Shown: one piece after another, positions 1 to 11,459 of the stretch | Layout of the letters: each line of letters opens with the position of its first letter | Position numbering within the stretch: position 1 is the first letter of the stretch | Made by a program: the position numbers and the translations under genes | Assembly (NCBI GenBank): GCA_022575985.1 | Contig: JAKSXM010000014.1 | Span: forward strand, 40,000,001-40,064,000 | DNA length: 64,000 nucleotides | Source of the DNA: Anagrus nilaparvatae | Lineage: Eukaryota; Arthropoda; Insecta; Hymenoptera; Mymaridae | Direction of reading: 5' to 3' | The notes under the pieces: model-generated | Databases searched by the model: none | Seen by the model: only the letters and a program-made list of their open reading frames with translations | Told to the model about the DNA's origin: nothing

Positions 1-136
1 TAAAAATTTGTTATTTTTTTATAAAAAATTAATACTTACCTGAAAAATAAATTATTATAGTGAAGGTAAAAATAAATAAATGAAACTTAATAATTTTTTT
101 TTTTTATAATGCATGCTCAAGAAATATTGAATACTT

Positions 137-690
137 ATGAAAAATAAGTCAAAATTCTTGATTAGCGACGCAAAAAACCTAAATGGACATATCCTGGATG
201 CTCAAAGTGAACAAATAGCAAAAACACCCCTTTTAGGGGTAGTTTTAGCTAATTTAAGGGTAAAAAATGGAATATTTATGAAAAATACGTCGAAATTCTT
301 GATTAGCGACCCAAAAAACCTATATGGACATATCCTGGTTGCTCAAAGTGCTAAAATAGCAAAATCACCCCCGTTTCGGGGGTAATTTTATCCAATTTAG
401 GGGTGAAATTTTAATTATTTAAGAAAAAGAAGTCGAAATTCTTGATCAGCGACCCAAAAAACCCGTATGGTGCGAATCTGACCGCTCAAAGTGCAACTAT
501 GCAAAAAACACCCCATTTTGGGGTAGTTTTTTGCAAATTTAGGGTTGAAGCCCCCATTTCTTTACGAAATGACCCCGATTTTCGTGTTCAGCGACCCAAA
601 AAACAAAAAACATATAGTAAAGCAAATCTCATGTTCGCCAGTAAAAATACAACCAAACCCGTATTTTGACTGGAGTAATTATAAAAAACG
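137..690 (+). repeat. Tandem repeat block, about 142-bp unit with internal hairpin
   Basis: Three full units and a partial fourth, recognised by the recurring phrase 'ttcttgattagcgaccc' (near 156, 295, 438; a degenerate start near 580). Each full unit carries a short hairpin with a TTT loop: 226-240, 367-383 and 510-524. The spacing is 141 and 143 bp. An inverted, more degenerate member of the same family lies at 43925-44330. The open frames through the block simply follow the repeat and resemble no known protein. I do not recognise the family; it looks like a dispersed element with internal tandem structure. Confidence 0.85.
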
Positions 691-1139
691 TTAAATTAAA
701 TAAAATTAACTTTATCAAAAACTCATTGAATGAGAAATTTTATAATAGTGGGGATACAATAAAATATTTAAGTGGGCGCCACGCCGACAGCGGTCAAATA
801 ATGCACCAGCAATGTTAAATACATCCAAAAGTTTTAAATAAAGTTATATGGATCCATTTTCCGTTGGTCAGTGTTGAGTAATTAAAGCTATATAGCTCAA
901 AATAACTAAAAAAAATACAATTTTTTGAAAAATATTGCTGGATAAACCAAGTATTTGTATACTTTTTAGGTTCTTGGAATCGCTGATGAATATTCTGAAA
1001 TCATATTCTTTAGATTCAAAATGGTGGACTCTAAATTTCGCATTTCTAAGTTTTTAACCTCAAAATACTATACAGTTTAACTACAGCACTTAAAATCTCC
1101 CAGTAGGATTTCTCATAGTCCAGTGGCAGCCCATAAGGC
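691..1139. other. Gene-free AT-rich spacer
   Basis: No supported gene. A short GC-richer stretch at 771-800 ('ccgacagcgg') resembles a phrase inside the 275-bp inverted-repeat element at 40092-40366, so it may be repeat debris. Confidence 0.4.
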
Positions 1140-1880
1140 CTGCGTGCATGCTGAATTTTAAAGGAAGAAACCTTTAATACTTAAGTTTTTCGGTGTGCTG
1201 ATTACGAATTCTTTGGTCCTTTTTCCGGAAAATGGTCACATTTTTCATTATAGCCCAATTTAGGTCATTTTTAGCCATTTTTTAATTTTTCGAATTTTCG
1301 GAACACAACCAAGTTATCCTAACCACTGGGTATTATGTTTTCTGGTAAACCAATAATAAAAATGTTGGTCATCTTCCCAGAAAATTGTCAGTTAGAACAC
1401 TGTAACCCATTATAGGGCACTTTTGGCCATTTTTTTAGCGTTTCGGGTTCTGATGACCAATAATTTAATCCTAACGATTGCCAATTACGTTTTTTGGTAC
1501 GTAGAGTTTATTTATTCCGCTGAAGCCCATTTTAGGACATTTTAGCTATTCTTTTAATGTTCTGAGCTCCTGTAACAATAAAAAAGTTATTATTAGCAAT
1601 GTCAACTATGTTATTAGTTACGTAGATTACGAATATTTAGTCGTTTTTCCGAAAACGTTAGTTTTTCAGCTATAGCCCGTTTTAGGGCATTTTTGGTCGT
1701 TTTTTTAGTGCTCTGGTAACAAAATAAATTTATCATAACCACCAGAAATTATGTTTTCTGGTAAGTAGATAAAAAAATGTTCGTCGTCTTCATGGAAAAT
1801 TGTCAGTTTTTTCACTATAGGGCCCTTTTGGACATTTTTTAGCGTATAGAGTTCTGGTAAAAACGCTAAAAATTACTATC
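1140..1880. repeat. Degenerate tandem repeat, about 140-150 bp unit
   Basis: About five diverged units, marked by recurring phrases such as 'tagcccattttaggacatt', 'ggccattttttt' and 'gttttctggtaa' near 1265, 1416, 1545, 1687 and 1830. Copies differ by many substitutions and small indels, so the array is old. No coding potential is recognised. Confidence 0.75.
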
Positions 1881-2936
1881 CCAATGGTTTTACAATGAGG
1901 AACCAACATTTCCCATGTATAATCTATTAAAGATACAAATTTTCGATATATGTTAATCTGTTTAAAAGATTGTGGGAAATAAAAAAAACTGTTACAAAGG
2001 TAGTGTTCTTTTAAGATATTCAGGAAAAAAGGATGCAACCCTTTGATTTTTAATAAAGGGTGAGAAACTTTATGTAACCTTTAAAAAATATATATTTTCT
2101 TGTAAAATAAATTTGCATGTTTTTAATAAAAAAAATGAGGAGTTTAATGCATGTAAATATACCTGACAGAAAAAAATGAAAATAATAAATGGAATAATTT
2201 GCACACTTTTTTTGGCTATTAAAAATTTTAATATTATAAATAACTCTTGCGTTGCAGGTAAACCAAAAAAAGTACAGATTTCTATAAGTCATATGCTGTA
2301 TTTGTAAAAATTTTTTATCTAGTATACCTGGATTTTCGAAGAATATTTAACAATAGAATGTCAAGAGAATTAATAAAAATAGAAAAGGGTTTCAGAGATT
2401 TAATTATGCACCCATGTTACATTAATTTACATATGCAATATTAGCAAAATACATTTTTTTATTTATTAATATGAGGCGTTACGTATCCCATTCATGATTT
2501 ATTTTATTTATTGACTAAACAAATTTATCTGCCAAGAATAATATTAGATAAATCTGAATTTTTTACTGCCTTAAATTATATTAGTACTTTACGACCAATG
2601 GCCAGAGAAATAAATCGAATGATGACCCAAATCGCAAATAAATTACTTCAAAACCTTCAAGAAAATAATAAATAAATTAATAAGTTCAAGATAAAATGAT
2701 AATTCTAAATTTACTTTATTTGTTTATTTAACATTTAATCTCAATCATTTCGAGGTGTATAATGAACTATATAGCATTAAAAAATAAATTTAACTGATAA
2801 CTTATTTTATTATCATTAACCAAACAATGCAAGCAATTCACCTTTAATATTTTTTACTAGAAAAACCAGTTAATTTCATTCTGCATTAGTATTGTTTAAA
2901 TTTATCTTTAATATTAAATATAAAAATAATTGCATT
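1881..2936. other. Intergenic, upstream of first CHK kinase gene
   Basis: AT-rich sequence with no recognisable gene or repeat. Short minus-strand open frames at 1790-2292 are low-complexity Phe/Ile/Tyr-rich translations of AT-rich DNA. The last few hundred bases must hold the promoter of the kinase gene starting at 2937, but no clear TATA box or initiator was identified. Confidence 0.5.
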
Positions 2937-4157
2937 ATGGATAAAAATAATGAATATTCTATTAATAATCAAAAAATCTTGCAAGAAAGCGACATAGAAA
3001 AAATTATAAAGAAAATATTTAAAAATACTTCTGTAAAACTGGTAAACTATGTAATGAAAGAATTTGATGAAGGTAGAAAAGGATTTTTAGGATATCATAA
3101 GTATCTCATTGTGAGCATACAAATTAAAAATGAAGAAAATTTAAAAAAGATGAATTTATTTGTAAAAACAGCACCAATAGATAATGTAAAACAAATAAAA
3201 TTTATACGCCAAAAACAGATATTTGAAGAAGAGTGCTACTTTTATTCAACAATCATTCCTAATTTACACATGCACTGTGATATTGGAAAATGGTCACCAG
3301 ATTGTTATCTAACAAAAACAGATGTACTCATAATGGAAAATCTAAAAATAAAAAATTACGAAGTAGGAGAGAGACCTTTGACCATTTCACAATTGAATTC
3401 ATCATTAAATGCCTTAGCTCGTTTTCATGCTTCATCAATTGTATTTGAAAACTATTCGAAAAATAGCCTTGACAAGATTTTTCCAAATTCCTTCAAAGAA
3501 AAATTTTATGATAAATCTGAAAGTTTACAAGATTGCAAATGGTTTATGGCTGCAATAATTCTTACTGAAGCTTTAGCTAAGAAATTAGAATTCGAGAATG
3601 CAGATAAATGTTTAAATATCATGGAAAAAGCTCGAGATATCTTACGAAAATCAAAAATTCATAGAAATGTCATTTGTCATGGCGATCTTTGGGCTAACAA
3701 TTTAATGTTTGACGACAAAGGAAATTGTATTTTCGTTGACTTTCAAATTCTCAGGTATGCTCCAATGGTAACAGATGTTTTACAATTGATTTATATCAAC
3801 ACACTAGCAAACATTAGAAAAGAATCAGAAAATGAATTGCTAAAACATTATTATTCAGTATTGCATGAAACTATAACAAAAAATAGTCCAAACGATAAAG
3901 CTCCAACATTTGACGAAATTGTTAGTTCATACGAAGAATTAAGATTATACGGTGTGATTCAAGCAGCTATGTATGTTCCTATGGTTTATCTTGATCCTAG
4001 TATTATGGACAATGAAACGAACGATGTAGAGAAATTAAACAGTATTTTTTTTGGAGATGGAAGAGTAAAACCTATACTTCATTATTTGGATAAAAATGAG
4101 GAGTATAAAATTATGGTTTGTGATATTATTAAAGATCTTTTAGCTTATAATGTTTAA
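2937..4157 (+). CDS. CHK/EcKinase-like protein, paralog 1
   Basis: A single-exon gene for a 406-residue protein of the EcKinase/CHK kinase-like family (Pfam EcKinase, formerly DUF227; related to Drosophila CHKov genes). It has the aminoglycoside-phosphotransferase-type fold. Family members include ecdysteroid 22-kinase of silkworm and are suspected to phosphorylate steroids or xenobiotics; the substrate here is unknown. The Brenner-type catalytic motif HGDLWANN lies at residues 248-255 (catalytic Asp250) and the metal-binding VDFQ has Asp268, so the active site looks intact. The open frame extends 15 codons upstream only through a TTG, so the ATG at 2937 is the chosen start. The length is normal for the family. 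AATAAA lies at 4174, just past the stop. It is the first of three tandem paralogs; a stretch of its 3' third is nearly identical to paralog 3. Confidence 0.9.
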   Translation: MDKNNEYSINNQKILQESDIEKIIKKIFKNTSVKLVNYVMKEFDEGRKGFLGYHKYLIVSIQIKNEENLKKMNLFVKTAPIDNVKQIKFIRQKQIFEEECYFYSTIIPNLHMHCDIGKWSPDCYLTKTDVLIMENLKIKNYEVGERPLTISQLNSSLNALARFHASSIVFENYSKNSLDKIFPNSFKEKFYDKSESLQDCKWFMAAIILTEALAKKLEFENADKCLNIMEKARDILRKSKIHRNVICHGDLWANNLMFDDKGNCIFVDFQILRYAPMVTDVLQLIYINTLANIRKESENELLKHYYSVLHETITKNSPNDKAPTFDEIVSSYEELRLYGVIQAAMYVPMVYLDPSIMDNETNDVEKLNSIFFGDGRVKPILHYLDKNEEYKIMVCDIIKDLLAYNV

Positions 4158-5340
4158 AAAAATACTTTGAGAAAATAAAATGTGTTGATTTCTCAAAAAA
4201 TAAAATCTTTAGAAGGGGTCAAATTTGGTCAAATTTCAAACCCCTTTAGATTTTGGGCTAATTAAAAATGCCAAGAATATCAAGTTCCCCTATTTCATCA
4301 GCATTTTTTTTATTAGAAATCTTGGTTTATAAGGAGTTTTAACCTATTCAAATGGTTTTATACATATAAAGTTAAAATTTCTAAAAATCCAAAAAATTTT
4401 AAACTCACTTAAATCCATTTGTATCAGGTATTTCGAGCTCTCTGACCTAATGAATCATATTGATTTAAGTTTTTAACTGTTTTAAACCGTTTTCAGCAAA
4501 AAGCAACAAAAAGACCAAAATAAAAATTTTCAAAAAAATACATATTTCCCATTTCAACAACGCTTTTTTTATTAGAAAACTTGGTTTATAATAATTTTTA
4601 ACCAATTCAAATGGTTTTAAGCAAATAAAGCCAAAATTTATAAAAATCCAAAAATTTTAAAACTTACTTAAACCCATTTATATCAGGTTTTTTTGGCTCT
4701 CAGACCCGGTGAACTATATTGATTTAAGTTTTTAACTGTTTCAAACTTTTTTCGGTACCCTTGTCGGTACCAAAGAACGAAAAATTTGAAGAAAAAAAAT
4801 ACCCCTTTCGATTTTGGCCAAAATAAAAATTGTCAAAAAATCCATATTTCCCGTTTCAACAACACTTTTTTTATTAGAAAACTTGGTTTATAGTGATTTT
4901 TAACTAATTCAAATGGTTTTAAGCGAATAAAGCCAAAATTTCTAAAAATGCAAAAATTTTAAGTCACTTAAATCCATTTATATGAGGTTTTTTGGGCTCT
5001 CTGACCAAGTAAACCATATTGATTTAAGTTTTTAACTTTTTCAATCTTTTTTCAGTTCAAAAAAAAACAAAAAAATCTTACATTTTACCATTTATACCCC
5101 TTTCGATAATAAAAATTGTCATGAAAATTCAGTTCCCCTTTTTCATCAGCACTTTTTTAATTAGAAATCTCGGTTTATAAGGAATTTTAACCAATCCAAA
5201 AGGTTTTATGCAATAAAACAAAAATTTCTAAAGATCCAAAAATTTCAAAACTTACTTTAATCCATTTGTATCAGGTTTTTTGAGCTCTCTGTCTCAGTGA
5301 ACCATATTGATAAGTTTTTAACTGCTTGGAAAATTCTATG
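4158..5340. repeat. Tandem repeat, about 260-300 bp unit, four copies
   Basis: Four diverged units, each running through 'ttagaaa.cttggtttata', 'caaatggtttta', 'aatccatttgtatcaggt', 'ctctctgac' and 'gatttaagtttttaactg'. The last phrase recurs near 4461, 4719 and 5020, with a degenerate version near 5309. The second and third units also carry 'cccatttcaacaac.ctttttttatt'. The block starts immediately after the first kinase gene. No open frame of note and no terminal inverted repeats were seen. Confidence 0.85.
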
Positions 5341-8300
5341 TTTACTGATAATCTATCGTTTAATTTTATTCATACGGGAAACATCCAGTTTTAAATTTTA
5401 CCAACATTTAACCACCTGTAAGGGCTTTATTTTTTGAGAAACTGAAATATAAATATTGTATGTTGTATGTATTTTGGTAAAAATTGGATTTTCAATAAAC
5501 ATAACGAAACTAATTACAAATAAAACTTTATAAATAATTGATGACTATATTCCAACTTTGAGAGGCCAACAGTATTGCCTTATGTACATGTAAATGCACT
5601 TTTAACCTTATCTAAAAATATTTATTTTTAGCATATCCGATTACAGGACCTATACACCTTCGCGTTTGGCAAAATAAACATTTTTATGAGCTTCTTCAGA
5701 ATGTGCTATTAATTTTGCACAGAATAGACAAAGGAATTTAAGAATTAAATTTAAGAATACTGTTTTTCGTTTATTCAAATATGCTAATCAGAATATTTCA
5801 GCTGTTAAGCATAAATTTTTAAAAAACATAAATAATCTGAACTTTTGGTTGTCAAAAAAAAAATTAATTTAGATAGATATACGAGCAAGTCTTAAGATAA
5901 TATCTAATTAGAATAATTAATGTACAGAAACATTTTTTTTCTACCTTTTAGTTTATAAGGATGCATAATAAACGTATTTCTCTGAAAGTTGAAAAGATGC
6001 TTTTGATTGATAATGATGATTTAATGAAATCGTAGCCGTCAATTAGTATAACGAAGTTACATAAATTTAAAAATTTTGAGCACGTTAATAAAAAGTAAAA
6101 TAAATGAAAAACAATAATTAAAAGTGAAATAAGTCGATGCTAAATTAAAATAAGGTAGCAAAAACGACGTAGTTTATGTATACCTTCGCACAACTCTCGT
6201 TTAAACTCTGATCCTAATCGGTAAATAAAATTTATCCCCTGAGGTTTCGCATGGACACGATGTTACACTTACGTATTCAAGAAAAGATATGCATGTACGC
6301 GATGTACTGATAAAAGCTTTTCGAGACACTATCCTTTATGCATCGTTAGATTATATTTACTTCCTGAACAAACTAATTCTGAAGCTTCTGTTCATATTTA
6401 TGAATATGCAATATAAACCTAAGTAGCTGTTAAATTTCTTGCTTGTATATATTTATTTTTAACTCTGTCCATAATAAAAAAATCGTTAGGGATTATTTTT
6501 TTGACAATTATAGTTTTTGTTACAATGATTTTTTAAATAGCTCTGGTTTCTAAAATTGAAAATAACTGGCAGGCAATCATTAAACACTTGGGTGCCACTG
6601 CTCAACCACTAGAGCTAAAAACTAATTTCGTAACTAGGGCTTCCAGGACCTTTGTTGTTGAATTAAATTTTAATTGTTATTTTACCATAAAACAGTCCTA
6701 ATACGAGTAATTTCGTCGCAAACAACTTTTTGTTTTCGCTTTCTTTTCAAAAGATTGGCGCGTGAAACGAGAATATACTGAGCCATGTGCGGTAATTATT
6801 CGCAATTCATTATAACAGCTTAATAAAAAGAAACAGTAGGTTAAAATTTAGAAAGTAGCAAAAATATTACAAACCCAGATAATTTTTGCATATGTGCAAG
6901 AGCTCTAAAAATCCAGAGCGAACACCAAATGTTGCAAAAGTAGAAAAAAAAGATGAAAAGAAAAAAATACTCGAATAGTTTGAGTGCATCAATGAAAGAG
7001 CAAAAGTGCATTTAAGTGCAAGAGTGAACCATCAAAATCGGAGAGTTCGCTATTGTGCCTAGAATAATTACTATATACAACTCTTTCCTGATGTATTCTG
7101 GCATACAAAGGCTTGATACCAATATACATGTGAAGTACAATAATTGAACAAAAGGACCATGTATATGCGTTCTCGGCGGGTAACTCATACAAAGGCGTCA
7201 TTTGTAATTACACTGCGACCTCTTGAAAGACCCTCTTTTATCTACCTTTGTGGCTATAAGTATCACATACAAACTAATGACATTTTTTATTATAGCACTT
7301 TAATAATACAAGCATCGAATTTGTTACACATGTTAAGAAAAAATCCCATGTTTAAAAATATAAGTTTCAAAATCTAAAAATTTTAATTAAATTTTAAAAT
7401 TTTTATCATAATAAAGATTTATTGCGAAATAAAAAAAAAACGAAAAAAAAAACATTCAGCGATAAATTTTTTTTTATATTCATTATAAAAAAATAAATAA
7501 ACATAAAACGAGACATAAATTAAAAAATTTTCTCACATTTAATAAATTATTTATTTTTAATAGAAAAGAAAAATTTATAGTTGGTTAATTTTTTATAACT
7601 ATTTTAAAAATAATTTATAATCTTTAGAAAAATGCATTTTTATTTCCTATCTGGAAAATATATCAACTCTTTTGTTCGTCTAAAGAGGGAAGCACTGATC
7701 AAGCAAGTAGTTTTGTGTTTTGAGCCTCGATCCGGCGGCAATTTAAAAGATTATACCAGAAACTAAAATATCTTAATGACTGATACTGATAAGGGATTCA
7801 GTTAAAGTGAATCCAAAAATTAAAGACTTTTCTGATAGCTTGAAATACTTTTTTAAAATTACGAAATTCTCAAGATAACTGCGTTGAATTAAAATAATAA
7901 AGATTTTAATTAGATGATTTTCTGTTAACACTTACATTAAAGCGGTAAAGATAATAAGTGCAGAAACAATAAGCAAATAAGTAAGTACGAAGCCGGATAA
8001 TTACCATAATTCAAGATCATTACTCGATATCGGCTCCACGTGCTTGATTATTGCAATTCTTTAGGCTTACCTTTCATCAAATTATATTTTTCTCTCTTAT
8101 CAAAGAAAAACAATAATGCCTCGGGTATTACAATAAAGATTTTACACATTATTATGAAGAAAAATATATAATTTTCTATAGAGGTAAGCAGAAAGAATTA
8201 AGTCATTTTTACTACATAATTAATCGATCTTTATCCTTTTTATTCATAACACTTTTTTTAACTTTTTATAAAACATTAATTTTATCCTTTGTTTTTTGCC

Positions 8301-9616
8301 TTTAGCAGTCTATCGGTAACTTATATTTTATCCAATTATCCTCTAAATTATTCATAATTATTTATTATTTATGTAATTTTAATTTTATTGATTTTTTATT
8401 TCTTCAATTAAATTTTTAAAATTATTCCTCCAGGCAATTTTTTAGCAATAAGTGTGAAAGGTAAATTTTAAATTTCCAACTGGTAAAAAACTTATTTTAG
8501 CAGTATAAAAATTTATTTTAATAACTTACTATTGTAAACTGACAAGACCCACTTGAGACAGGGAACAACAGTCAAGAGTATCATCTAGAACGATAAAAAT
8601 AAAAAAGTATTTAAGAGAACTAGCAAAGTACCTTTTTTCTGCTTCCTTAAAATCTACATAGAAAATTCTTAACTTCCTACGAGCAGGTACTTAACTAATA
8701 CTTTCAAATTTTTCATATAATACAGTCTCCGATTTCACTTAAAATTCAATATGACAAAAATCTATTCAGTTAAAATACATGCTTTTAGCTAAAAACTTCC
8801 AATATTGCCTATAATTGTTTTTCCATTATTCTCTTAATATTAAAATATTTAATAAACTCAGGTACTAAATAAAATAATTTACAATAATGATTTCAAAATT
8901 TTATTTTCTTAAATAATTGCATTACAATATACGGTATTTGTTCTTGGTGTTTCCAGGAAACCTCAAGGTACAGTTTGATGTTATTCAATTATTTGATGAT
9001 ACATTCATTTAAATTTTGAAACGTGTATCTTTCAAGTAATTAATATTTGACCACATTATAGACATAATAAATTACTTGTTTTTAATTTTAATAACCATCC
9101 ATTAAGGAAACAATAGGATCTTAACAACTTTGAAAACCGACTACTTTGTCATTAGGTATTTTGCTAATTTTAAAATTTTTTCACTGTTTATACCTATTCT
9201 GCTTTTCTAAATTATCTTACTCGACATAAGCGAATTGAATTGCAGATGTAAAAAAATTATATTTTACTCCAAGGGTTAATTTTATAAGAGTACATTTAAA
9301 TGTTTAAGCAATTACGGTAATTTTGTAGGGTTGCTTAAACATCTAAGCAATTGCTTTTAAATTTCATTAGAACAATTTAATTAAAAAACTTTGGAATAAT
9401 TAATTACCTATACTACTTATCTACTAATTTTAATAGATTGAGATCTTTTTTAATTTATAAATTACATAACAAAAAAATTATCATCAGGTAAAAACGTTAG
9501 TAATAATAATATATTCTTATGAATTACATAATTTTTAAATTATTAAAAAATGCCATTAAATTCAACAAGTCACCTGCATGGTACGTAATCCATTAAAATT
9601 AGGTGATTATGCATCG
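5341..9616. other. Long intergenic region between CHK paralogs 1 and 2
   Basis: About 4.3 kb without a supported gene. Overlapping open frames at 6989-7201 (-) and 7144-7377 (+) are short, on opposite strands over the same DNA, and match nothing I recognise. A small imperfect hairpin ('aatgtttaagcaa' / 'ttgcttaaacat') lies at about 9298-9345. Otherwise it is plain AT-rich DNA. Confidence 0.5.
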
Positions 9617-9624
9617 TATATAAG
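9617..9624 (+). promoter_or_regulatory. TATA box of CHK paralog 2
   Basis: TATATAAG sits 87-94 bp upstream of the ATG at 9711, followed about 25-30 bp downstream by pyrimidine-rich 'tttttcctgcatcttc', a plausible initiation zone. No comparable TATA box was clear for the other two paralogs, so this copy may be regulated differently. This is inference from motif and spacing only. Confidence 0.55.
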
Positions 9625-9710
9625 AAAAAGCATTTTTTCCTGCATCTTCTTTTGCTAAATCATTTTGTTTCTAAGCTTGCTTTTTGTAAATAAAAAAATA
9701 TTATTTCGAT

Positions 9711-10898
9711 ATGAATGGAAATAATTTGTCAGAAAGCGATATTAAAAATATAATTTTTAAAATACATGGAAGTACTTCGTTTAAATTACTAGAATATAAT
9801 TTAAAAGCTTTTTCTGAAGACAGAGTAGGATTTTTAGGCTGCCACAGAAGTTTAAATCTAAAGGTACAATTTGAAAATGAAGGTAATGCAAGAGAATTAT
9901 TTTTTTTCGTTAAATCTGTGCCCGATGATAACCTGGAACAGTTGAAATTTATACGCGATAAAGAAGTATTCGAAGAAGAATCAAATTTTTACTCGAAAAT
10001 TGCACCAAAATTATGTAATGGTAACAAGATCGAAAAATGGTTAGCAGATTGTTATTTGGCAAAGAGGGAAATGCTAGTTATGGAAGATCTAAAAAGTAAA
10101 AATTTTGTTATGGGTGAAAGACCGATGAACTATTCGAATATTAAATCAGCTTTGGATGCATTGGCCCGCTTTCATGCTTCGTCGATATTGTTGGAAGACA
10201 AATTAAATATTAGTCTAAACAAAGCTTTTCCGGATTCATTAAAAGAAAAAGTTTTTTCATGCCATTCAGAACAAGACAAGAAATGGTTAATAGCTGGTAT
10301 TGTACTTGCTGAAGCATTGGCCAAAAATTTTGAGTTGGGAAATGCAGACGAATGTTCAAACGTAATGGAAAAAGTATATGAAATAATAACACCGTCAAAA
10401 AAACATCGAAACGTCATTTGCCATGGTGATCTCTGGGCAAATAATTTAATGTTTAACGAGAAAGGAAATTGTGTTTTAGTGGATTTTCAAATTCTTAGAT
10501 ATGCACCAATGGTCACCGATATATTACAATTAATTTACGTTAACACGTTACCAAACTTTCGAAAAGAATCAGAAAAAGATTTGATCAAACATTATCATTT
10601 AGTTTTGCATGAAACTGTAACGAAATATAGTTCCAGAGCAAAACCACCTACATTTAGTGAAATTTTAAACTCCTACAATGATTTGAGATTGTATGGGAAA
10701 ATCATTGGTTCGATATACTTGCCAATTATTAATCTCGATCCAAAGATTTTATCGGAATTAACCGATAATTCTGAGAAATTTAATTATTTATTTTTTGGCA
10801 AAGGCAGAATTAAACCAGTACTTGATTATATGGAGAATAACGAAAGCTATAAAAAATTAGTCAAAGAAACCATCGAAGATCTTTTAAATACTGAATAA
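9711..10898 (+). CDS. CHK/EcKinase-like protein, paralog 2
   Basis: An intronless gene for 395 residues, of the same EcKinase/CHK family as its neighbours. HGDLWANN starts at residue 238 (catalytic Asp240) and VDFQ has Asp258. The shared block HRNVICHGDLW...RYAPMVTD is conserved with the other two copies, while the N- and C-terminal thirds are clearly diverged. The start ATG follows an in-frame stop-rich leader and aligns with the N-terminus of the paralogs (both begin close to an 'SDI..II.KI' helix). The stop codon overlaps a poly(A) signal (AATAAA at 10894). It lies 561 bp upstream of paralog 3. A kinase role on a small hydroxylated molecule is family knowledge; the substrate cannot be read from sequence. 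Confidence 0.9.
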   Translation: MNGNNLSESDIKNIIFKIHGSTSFKLLEYNLKAFSEDRVGFLGCHRSLNLKVQFENEGNARELFFFVKSVPDDNLEQLKFIRDKEVFEEESNFYSKIAPKLCNGNKIEKWLADCYLAKREMLVMEDLKSKNFVMGERPMNYSNIKSALDALARFHASSILLEDKLNISLNKAFPDSLKEKVFSCHSEQDKKWLIAGIVLAEALAKNFELGNADECSNVMEKVYEIITPSKKHRNVICHGDLWANNLMFNEKGNCVLVDFQILRYAPMVTDILQLIYVNTLPNFRKESEKDLIKHYHLVLHETVTKYSSRAKPPTFSEILNSYNDLRLYGKIIGSIYLPIINLDPKILSELTDNSEKFNYLFFGKGRIKPVLDYMENNESYKKLVKETIEDLLNTE

Positions 10899-11459
10899 AT
10901 GAATATTATTTAAATTTTTCTTGGTGTCTCTGGTTATATTGGTTCAATTTTCTATCCATGATTAGATAAAGCAAACCTTGATCTCAAAGTGATTAATATC
11001 AATGGACGAGGTCAAGAAAAGATTATATGTATCTGTTGCTTACTATACTACATTAATATTTTTATAAAATCAATATGATGAAAAAAGGTAATAAAAAAAG
11101 AATTTCATAACTTCCTGAATCACATTAAAAATTGCTGTTTTACCCACTAAAATATGTCTCAACATACCTAATAATTTAAAATAAATTTTAAAAAAGTATT
11201 AAAAGTTACACGATTCGCGATTAAAATTAATCATAGATAAATCCACGTGCAGTTTATTTTGAGTTATATAACATCTTCTATAATAGATGATCATTTAAAA
11301 ATGTCATCATTTTGAACCATTGTTTGACTTTTAAATATATAGTATAGTATACGTTTTAAAATCGAGTAAAGTAGTTATATCATCTGTGCTGATTTACCTT
11401 GAATAGCTTAGTCGTTGCATTTTATTGTATATCAGTGTTTGCAAACTAATTAAAAAAAT
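10899..11459. other. Intergenic spacer and promoter region of CHK paralog 3
   Basis: 561 bp of AT-rich DNA separating two same-strand paralogs. An arthropod-like initiator 'atcagtgttt' lies near 11431, about 30 bp before the ATG. No TATA box is positioned upstream of it. No repeats were recognised. Confidence 0.45.

Noticed and set aside
6989..7377. Overlapping opposite-strand open frames in the CHK intergenic region
   Set aside because: They are short, lack recognisable domains, splice context or regulatory signals, and overlap each other.
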